Shown one piece after another: positions 57,296 to 64,000 of a stretch of 64,000 bases of DNA (positions are counted from its first letter, which is position 1; each line of letters starts with the position of its first letter). Below the pieces are notes generated by a model. It saw nothing but the letters and a program-made list of their open reading frames with translations. It did no database searches and was not told the origin of the DNA. This DNA comes from Gigaspora rosea. Lineage: Eukaryota > Glomeromycota > Glomeromycetes > Diversisporales > Gigasporaceae. The stretch is taken from positions 375,583 to 439,582 of the forward strand of contig QKWP01000046.1 in NCBI GenBank assembly GCA_003550325.1, in the 5' to 3' direction. Both the position numbers and the translations under genes were made by a program.

Positions 57296-57512
57296 ATTAC
57301 AGCTGATTTGAAAATTAGTGGGACACGTGATGAATTGAATTTTGTGATGATAATCCAAATTTCGATAATTATTTTTCGGTAATAACAGTATAGTTTTTCG
57401 ATAATATAATTTTCGGCCGATATATTATCGCGGTATGTTTTGTACCGGCCGAAAATTATATTATCGAAAAATATACTTTTATAACCGCCAAATTTTCAAA
57501 TCAGCTGTAATT
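57296..57512. mobile_element. Palindromic MITE with ACAGCTGATTTGAAAAT ends
   Basis: Ends ATTACAGCTGATTTGAAAAT and its complement. The inner arms TTTTTCGATAATATAATTTT / complement pair around CGGCCGATATATTATCGCGG. The core matches the palindromic element at 33434-33612. Confidence 0.8.
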
Positions 57513-57889
57513 AGTAATATACGTCGTACGTACGTACTTGGAAATGCACTACTAAAACTTTCACCTTAGAGAGTAAGGGCCTAAAGATGGTGTAACAAAA
57601 TTCTGCAAGGGGAAACATAGTACAAAATTTTATGAAATTAACCATTGTGCATTTTATCGTTGTCGTTTTTCTTTTTAGGGACGTACGTACGTACCTACGT
57701 ATTAACAGTTAATATCTATTTAAGAAATTTACGCCAAAACGAATCAATAACATTTGAGGCGTACGTATGTACGTATCATCTATACTGAATATAGGTTTTA
57801 TGTGTAAATAGGATTATATATATAGTTATATTTATACACGTATATATGTATTAAGAATTTTTTTGGAACATCTAAAAGGTAAAAAAAGA
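57513..57889. other. Upstream region of the gene at 57890
   Basis: Holds four ACGTACGTAC-type runs (57522, 57680, 57700, 57760), each partly palindromic, and TATATATAGTTATATTTATA at 57816-57835, a possible TATA region about 60 bases before the ATG. The regulatory role of the ACGTAC clusters is unknown. Confidence 0.4.
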
Positions 57890-60653
57890 ATGTCTAAAAA
57901 ATTCGAATTAGAATCAAATGAAAATATTGGTTCTTGGAAAGAATTATATAAGGGTGTACTAGCTCATTTTAATACAAAGTTTGAACCAGAGACATCACCT
58001 TTACAAATAGAACTACAGACAGATGTACAGGTATTGTAAATATCTATATATTTGCTCATTCCTTTATATGATGAACCAAAGTTTAAAATTTTTTTTTTTT
58101 CACTTGAATAGATTTTTGAAAATGATTTGGTAGTTGATCTTAATGAATTATTTAAAAAGCCTAAGAATGAAATTAATGCACAAGTTATTCGTATTTATGC
58201 CGATGTAGTTCAACTTTCTGATAATCTAGAAATTCAAATGTTGGGAAGTCATGGCATTATTTTAATAGTTGCAAGGCTATTTGAAGTCAAACAAGGTTGT
58301 CAAATCTCTATTAAATACAAGGAAGAGAATCATTTTCAATTATTGATATATACTATGGAGATGCCATCAGAACTTATTATTAAAAACGAAGAAGATAAGG
58401 ATCCACTAAAATTCAAAATTAATAGTCCAAACATTGGTGGATTGATTTTTCTAAATAGTGGAGAATTTAAAGATATATCTAGTTTTTCTAGTAAAATTCT
58501 TCAAAAAAAGCCATTCTTTAAAATATTGCGATTTACTCTACAAATTGCAGTCGCTCTATTTTATAATAATCCTGATGTTACTCGTTCAATTCTCACATGG
58601 ATTATTAAAATAAATGAATTGAAAGACAAAGAGGAAAAAGAATTTGAAATGACAAAAAAGTTATACTTTCATGCATTAAGAATGCTTGAACATCTTGATA
58701 CTTTCATTGAAAGAAAGAATAGTGGATTTACTTTTGTTCCGCGACTTAATATGGAAGATTACAAAAATCATATCTATCAGTTGATGGGATTTGCAAAAGG
58801 TTATGAAAACGAATATAAGAGTGTTCTAAAACAAGATAATATTAACAAACAAAAAGTAGATTTTTTAAAAAATAAGCTACTTGACCATAATGATAAAACT
58901 AAAATGCATGAACTTTTAAAAGAAAAGGAAAGTAAACGATTTGAATTAGCTCACAATTTAACGAAAGAAACAGAAAATAAACTTGAGGTATTTTACATTA
59001 TTCACTATTTATATAAGAATTTCGAAAAGGGAACTAATGTTTTTTTAAAAAAAGGATAAAAAATTTTATACTGCAAGTGCACTTGAGGAGCTTAAAGAAG
59101 GAATTGATGATTGGCTGAAAGATCGAAAACTTGCTGCACAAAAAGAGCTATTCTTTGCTATTCTTGATTTATCTTTAAGTGTTGGTAAAGTTGTTATCCA
59201 ACCTGGCAGCGCACATAGTGTCATCGATGCTATAGAAAAAGTATCCAAATCAGTTCAAGATGTCTTAGAAAATGTTAACTTAGAAAACATTAGAAAATTG
59301 GTCAACACAACCGATAATGAAGATGTAAAAAAAGAACTGGGTTTAGCTAAGGATATAAATGACAAAGCTAATAAAATTAAAGAAATTACAAATGATCTAA
59401 AAAGTAGTCATGCTAAGGCCATTGAATTATACAAATCTGTAGAAGGCATGAGTAAAGATACTGAATCTTTTAATATCAAAAATATTTCAGAAAGGTAATT
59501 TATACATTTAGATTTACTAAATTATCAAACATATATTAATAAATTGATATTTTTTTTATTAGACTTACAAATGAAGATCAAAAAGGAATCATGCTGCATT
59601 ATAAATGGGAATCAACTAAGAATAGCATTGATAAACTACGTGAACTCATAAAAGTATTTATGCGCATTTTTTTCCTTTACTGTATTGCACTTCAACTGAA
59701 AATTACTGATTGTAAACTCAATTTTGCAACAACTTTAATAGCCATTCGAGCCAAATATTAAAGGTGCAGAAAAATACATAAATTCTTTAGCAGACTTTAT
59801 TAATTTTGTTGATGCACACATTAAAGCCAAGATAGAAGCAATCGAAAGGTCTGAAGAACTTTCACGAATTCAATTGCAAGCAGAAATGTACAAAAGAATA
59901 GAAAAACGACTAGAGCAAAAGATTCAGATTTTTGAATCAGAAAATAAATCTCAAAATGAAGAAATTAAACTTCTATTATTTGAACACCTTATTGATATCA
60001 AATATTGCATGACTCTGTTCATGGAAAAGTATCGTTCTGCTTATAAATATTGGACTCTATCCGAATCCAATTTAGAACTTTCAGTTATTGAAGAATTCAA
60101 TGAAACAGTTATTGATGAAATGCTTAAAGATCTCGAAAATGGCTTGAATAAAACACCTCAGCTAAAAATGATTACTATTGAATTTGATGAAAAAAAATAT
60201 ATTGATGAATTTAAACAAAATAGATTTGTAACAATTGACATTCCATTTGAACACAAAGAATTAAATGACTACATTCGTCTAAGGCTTCATACATTTAGAG
60301 TATACTTAAAAGGTGTTGGATCCAAAAATGAATTAATTCGTCTTTATATTAGTCATTCAGGAATATTTGATGACAGAGGTAATCAAGATAAAACAAAGCC
60401 AATACATTTTAAATCTGATCCTGAAGAAAAAAGATTTGAATATAAAGTACTTAAAGATTATTCTGCTGAATCCAAAATAAGTGATCTGTACGAAATAGGT
60501 GTTGATAACCAATATTATGATTTAAAGTATAAAAATTATTATTTTGCTCCAACACCATTTAGTCAATGGAAAATTAGTCTTTACCCAAATAGCCAGCATG
60601 ATCTATCCAGTCTAAAATCGATTTGTATTTATTTGAAGATATATGTTCTGTAA
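57890..60653 (+). CDS. Five-exon gene, about 819-residue largely helical protein, unrecognised
   Basis: Exons 57890-58030, 58112-58987, 59055-59494, 59563-59653 and 59742-60653 join in frame (phases 0, 0, 2, 0) to one open frame from MSKKFELESNENIGSW to the stop TAA. Donors are GTATTG, GTATTT, GTAATT and GTATTT; acceptors end AATAG, AAAAG, ATTAG and AATAG. There is no signal peptide or membrane segment. Residues about 1-200 are mixed; about 220-600 are Lys/Glu-rich with long amphipathic and coiled-coil-like helices (for example around ANKIKEITNDLKSSHAKAIE). The last 170 residues look beta-rich, with Ile-Arg-Leu-Arg-Leu, Ser-Gly-Ile-Phe-Asp-Asp-Arg and a closing Pro-Phe-Ser-Gln-Trp-Lys-Ile-Ser-Leu. 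A helical region followed by a beta-sandwich distantly recalls large bacterial pore-forming-type proteins, but I cannot assign a family. The gene looks intact and gives a local model for normal intron signals. Confidence 0.85.
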
Positions 60654-61499
60654 TTTAAAGAAATAATCAGATGGTTTATAATTTTTTTGTTTATTATTTA
60701 TTTCATATTAGATATTAGCTTTCTCTCTCCTTTTTTTTTTTTTACTCAATTTTATTAATTTTATTCAGTTTTTGTTTTATTAGGATCATTTTTTAAAAAA
60801 TGGCTTGTTTAAGTACTAAATAAAAATGTTTAGCAATCTAAAACTTTAGGATTACTAATCTTCTCCAATTTCTGAATAAACAAATATAAGTGCGTTCCCC
60901 GAAATTATGATTAATATAAAAATTACCAACTTACATAATAATTATAATCACATTTTGATCGTACAAAAAAACAGCAAACACTTAAATAATTTGAACACTT
61001 AATTTAATAATATCTCTCTACAGTTGCCTTTCTTTATACATACCTTGATTATAGTGAACTATGGCTCAAAATAACTAACATACTAAACTTCATCTAAATC
61101 TAATTTAGTACAGCCAACCATACACTCCATTCCACTACGTACATGGTAAGGCAATTACCATGAAGCTATGTTAAATTGTGCTGTATATTTTACCAGGAAA
61201 ATAGTGAAACGGAGGTATGGCTTAATTCGAGTTTTGTGATTGTATATATATTTCTTTGTTAACCCTATATAAAATTTTATGTTGACAGATCCCTGATCTT
61301 TGCTTTTTTGGACATGTTATGTATTTCTTCGATAATCGGGATCCTCCACATTTCCTTTTAGATAAAATGGATAGATAGCCATACGATAACGATAACTTAT
61401 ACTTTATTACTGTATTTCTGTATATAAGTGCCTGGCAACTTATTCTGTCTCGCTTGTAAAAAAAGTCACAAGATAATACATTATTATGAGTCACTGGAC
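60654..61499. other. Intergenic region
   Basis: Presumed 3' untranslated region of the five-exon gene, then AT-rich DNA. No further gene supported. The frame at 61222-61506 (minus) shows no domain or codon bias worth calling. Confidence 0.45.
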
Positions 61500-64000
61500 C
61501 AAACATGGCGTCGAAACGAAACCTACCCGAAACTAGTTTCGGGAGAGCTATAATCCGAAACTAGTTTCGGAATTTTTAAAAAAAATCGAAACTCCGAAAC
61601 CCGAAACCCCGAAATTATAATCCGAAACCCAAAGCTATAATCCGAAACCCAAAGCTATAATCCGAAACTTAAAATATAATATACAATCTTTAAAATTTAT
61701 TATAAACTTATATTTATTTTAATAATATCTTTAATAAACAATACATTTATAAAAATTAATACAAAATATAAAATATCAGATATAGTATATATAATATAAT
61801 ATGAATAAATTTTATAGAAATTATTACAAAATATAAAATATAATATATATAATATAATATTAATAAAAAAGTTTATACTATAGGTGATATAAAAAAAACC
61901 TTAATATTTAAGGAAAAAATCTCTATATATAATATAACATTAAATACAAATAAAAATATAATTATTTAAATTTAATAATAATAAATTTCATCAATATCAT
62001 CAAAATGTTTTTGTGCTATTTGGCTAGGATCATAATCATCTTGATCTTCTAAATCTTGAATAAAAGTATTTAGTTCTTCATCATTATTTAAGTCTTCTGT
62101 TATTTGATTATCATCTGTGTCATCAAAATTATGATTTTCTAAATCAATTATTTCTAATAAATTTAGATTTTCCCACACAGTTCCTTCATCATCATCTAAA
62201 TCATACTCATCTAAATTAATATTTTCTGTTTCATTTTGGTCTTCTTCTTCCTCTTCTTCAATTTGTGCATTATATAATTCTTGATAAATGTCATCTGCTG
62301 CATGTTCTTTGCTATATAAATTCAATTCAGATTCTTTGTTATTAATATAATAAGAATGAATTTTAACCAAAGATTCTAAATTTTCAACTGATAAATTTGT
62401 TCTTCTTTTTCCTGTCATCCATCCACAAATAGACCAAATTCTTTCACAGCTTGCTGTATGTGGAGTAATTGAAAAAAGTTTAATTCCAAGTAATTGTAAA
62501 TATGGTAGTGATATTGTACATGTTTTCCACCAACTTAAGGCTGTATCAATATTTAATGAGAATGGTGCATTAAATGGTTCTCTTTGCAAGTAAAATTCTC
62601 TAAATTGAGAAATAATCATATCTCCTGATTTTTCTTTAGAATGGTTATATTTTTTTAATTGTGTTGCAATTTCTGGAATTTTTACTATTTGTTGCCAAAT
62701 ATTTGCTGCTGAGGTTGCAATTTTTAAAAATTGACTTTTTTTAATACCTGCACCTAAATAATTTATAAAGTTAAAATTAAATAATTTAAAATTTAAATAA
62801 TAAAATTTATTTACCTTTATAAAGTGGATGAAGAAAATATGCTAAAACATATTCATCATATTCATATTCACTAAATCTTGAATTAAATTTGTTAATAGCA
62901 TATTTATAAAATTGTTTAGAATCTTTAGGATCTTCTTTAGAAAGCTTATAAATTGAATTTCCTAAAGAAATTAATGCAAAATAGCAATCAGCTAACGTTA
63001 TATTTCTTCTTTGGAGTTTAATAATTGCATCACTAATAGGTTTAAAAATTTTTGCTAAATTATAAACATCATAAAAAAATCCTTTTTTTCTACAAATAAT
63101 TGCTTTAACAGATTCATTTGTTATAGCTAAAGGATTTTCAATAGCAATCTAAATAAAAAATTATTTAAGTTATTAATTTTAAATATAAATTAAAAACTTT
63201 AAATAATGATTACCTCTTTTAAACATGTTTCTAATTGATAAACTGATTTTAACATTGCATAAACTGTTGTCCATCTTGTATCAATATAAGTTTTTAATCC
63301 ACTACCTGATATTTTTTTTCAGAAATTTTGGCTGCTAAAAGATTATTTGGTAAATGGCTTTTTTTAAAATATGTAACTAAAGTTTTGCACCATTGGATAA
63401 TTTTTGCTGCAAATGGATGTTTAATTAAATCTTTTGTTATAAGATTAAATGCATGTACAATACATCTAATACTTAATATATGTGTATATTTTTGAGAAAT
63501 TTGTTTTCTTGCTAAATTAATATTTGCTCCTGCATCTGTTACTATACCAATAAACTTTTCAACACCAATGTCAATAAGAACTTTTTGAATTTCATTAGTT
63601 AAAAAATTTGCAGTATGATTTGTATCTGAAAAATCTAAAATTTTCCAAAGAATTTCTTTACCATTATTTAGACAAATAATAAAATTCCACAATGATTTGC
63701 CTGTTATACTGGTCCATCCATCTAAAGCTAAAAATAAATTAACAAAAATATTTTATTCTAAGTAGTAGCTTATTTTAAATATATAGTATAATTAAATTAT
63801 AAATTAAATGAAAAATAAATAAATACAATTAAATACCTAATGTTAAATTTTTTGAATCTTTTAATGATTTATATAAATTTGTATCAATTCTAATTATTTC
63901 ATTTATTAATAAATTTTCTGCAATAAATTTTCTACTAGGTGGTGTATAAGCAGGGCGAAGTTGTTTTAAAAATTCAATAAAAAATGGATTCTCAATAAGC
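61500..64000 (-). mobile_element. hAT-superfamily DNA transposon, 5' end outside window
   Basis: Transposase gene on the minus strand (61972-64000), with a 3' subterminal region at 61513-61675 packed with CCGAAAC / GTTTCGG repeats, as in hAT elements. The terminal sequence near 61500 cannot be fixed without the other end. The region 61676-61970 is AT-rich and untranslated. Confidence 0.8.
61972..64000 (-). CDS. hAT transposase, partial, four exons visible
   Basis: Cut-and-paste transposase. Exons on the minus strand: 63837-64000 (runs off the window), 63214-63727, 62815-63148 and 61972-62753, with GT-AG introns of 65-110 bases. Exon 1 carries PAYTPPSRK, typical of the hAT N-terminal half. 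Exon 2 has LDGWTS, followed by the catalytic-region motif VTDAGANI and IRCIVHAFNL (the CxxH-type segment). Exon 4 has the C-terminal dimerisation segment PHTASCERIWS...GKRRTNLSVENLE, then an unusually acidic tail (Glu/Asp-rich, about 90 residues). The poly-A run at about 63311-63318 is one base short for the frame between KISEK and LKTYIDTRWT, so this copy is probably frameshifted (or the base was missed in sequencing). The BED zinc finger would lie outside the window. Confidence 0.85.

Noticed and set aside
58988-59054. A frameshift between the two large frames of the 57890-60653 gene
   Set aside because: A GTATTT donor, an AACTAAT branch-like site and an AAAAAAAG acceptor define a 67-base intron that joins the frames exactly, so no break is needed.

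Overview
The window looks like chromosomal DNA of a fungus with a very AT-rich, transposon-laden genome. The short AT-rich introns with GTAAGT-type donors, TTAGGG-type interstitial repeats, many hAT and palindromic elements, small secreted lipid-binding-like proteins and a Ty3/Gypsy element would fit an arbuscular mycorrhizal fungus (Glomeromycotina, Rhizophagus-like). That assignment is inference from style; no marker gene is present.

The main discovery is a gene built almost entirely from 3-base exons. On the minus strand, from an ATG at 24733 to a TAA at 12104-12106, I can place about 91 exons, about 81 of them exactly 3 bases long. Each sits in the frame TTATTAG|NNN|GTAAGTATA. Exon 1 encodes a signal peptide and a Kex2-type Lys-Arg site. 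The last exon encodes a Gly-rich tail. All introns are phase 2, and splicing every exon in order gives one open frame of about 160 residues with no stop, although ten of the microexons are themselves TGA, TAA or TAG. A second array on the plus strand (7108-9132) ends in a homologous Cys-Gly-Gly tail exon with its own stop. A third, broken array lies at 50969-53205. ORF-based gene finding cannot see any of these.

Layout. 1-6250: fossil Ty3/Gypsy element on the minus strand with an LTR carrying a minisatellite. 7108-9132: microexon gene B, plus strand. 9133-12103: intergenic, with a hAT-type MITE. 12104-24733: microexon gene A, minus strand, with four transposon insertions in its introns. 24734-37034: transposon graveyard (palindromic MITEs, hAT-type MITEs, minisatellites, a 423-base gap). 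37035-40467: two tandem genes for small secreted ML-like proteins with homologous upstream regions. 40468-48979: repeats. 48980-49396: a third ML-like secreted protein gene, minus strand. 49397-57889: repeats, microexon relic C, a hAT-type element with 8-base target duplication and a 246-base gap, and a decayed small-GTPase-like gene. 57890-60653: an intact five-exon gene for a largely helical protein of about 819 residues, unrecognised. 61500-64000: the 3' part of a hAT transposon with a spliced transposase gene, minus strand.

The secreted proteins (gene A product and the ML-like proteins) all have N-terminal signal peptides and TATA-like boxes roughly 55-95 bases upstream of the ATG, so they may belong to the same secretory repertoire. 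No shared pathway can be shown.
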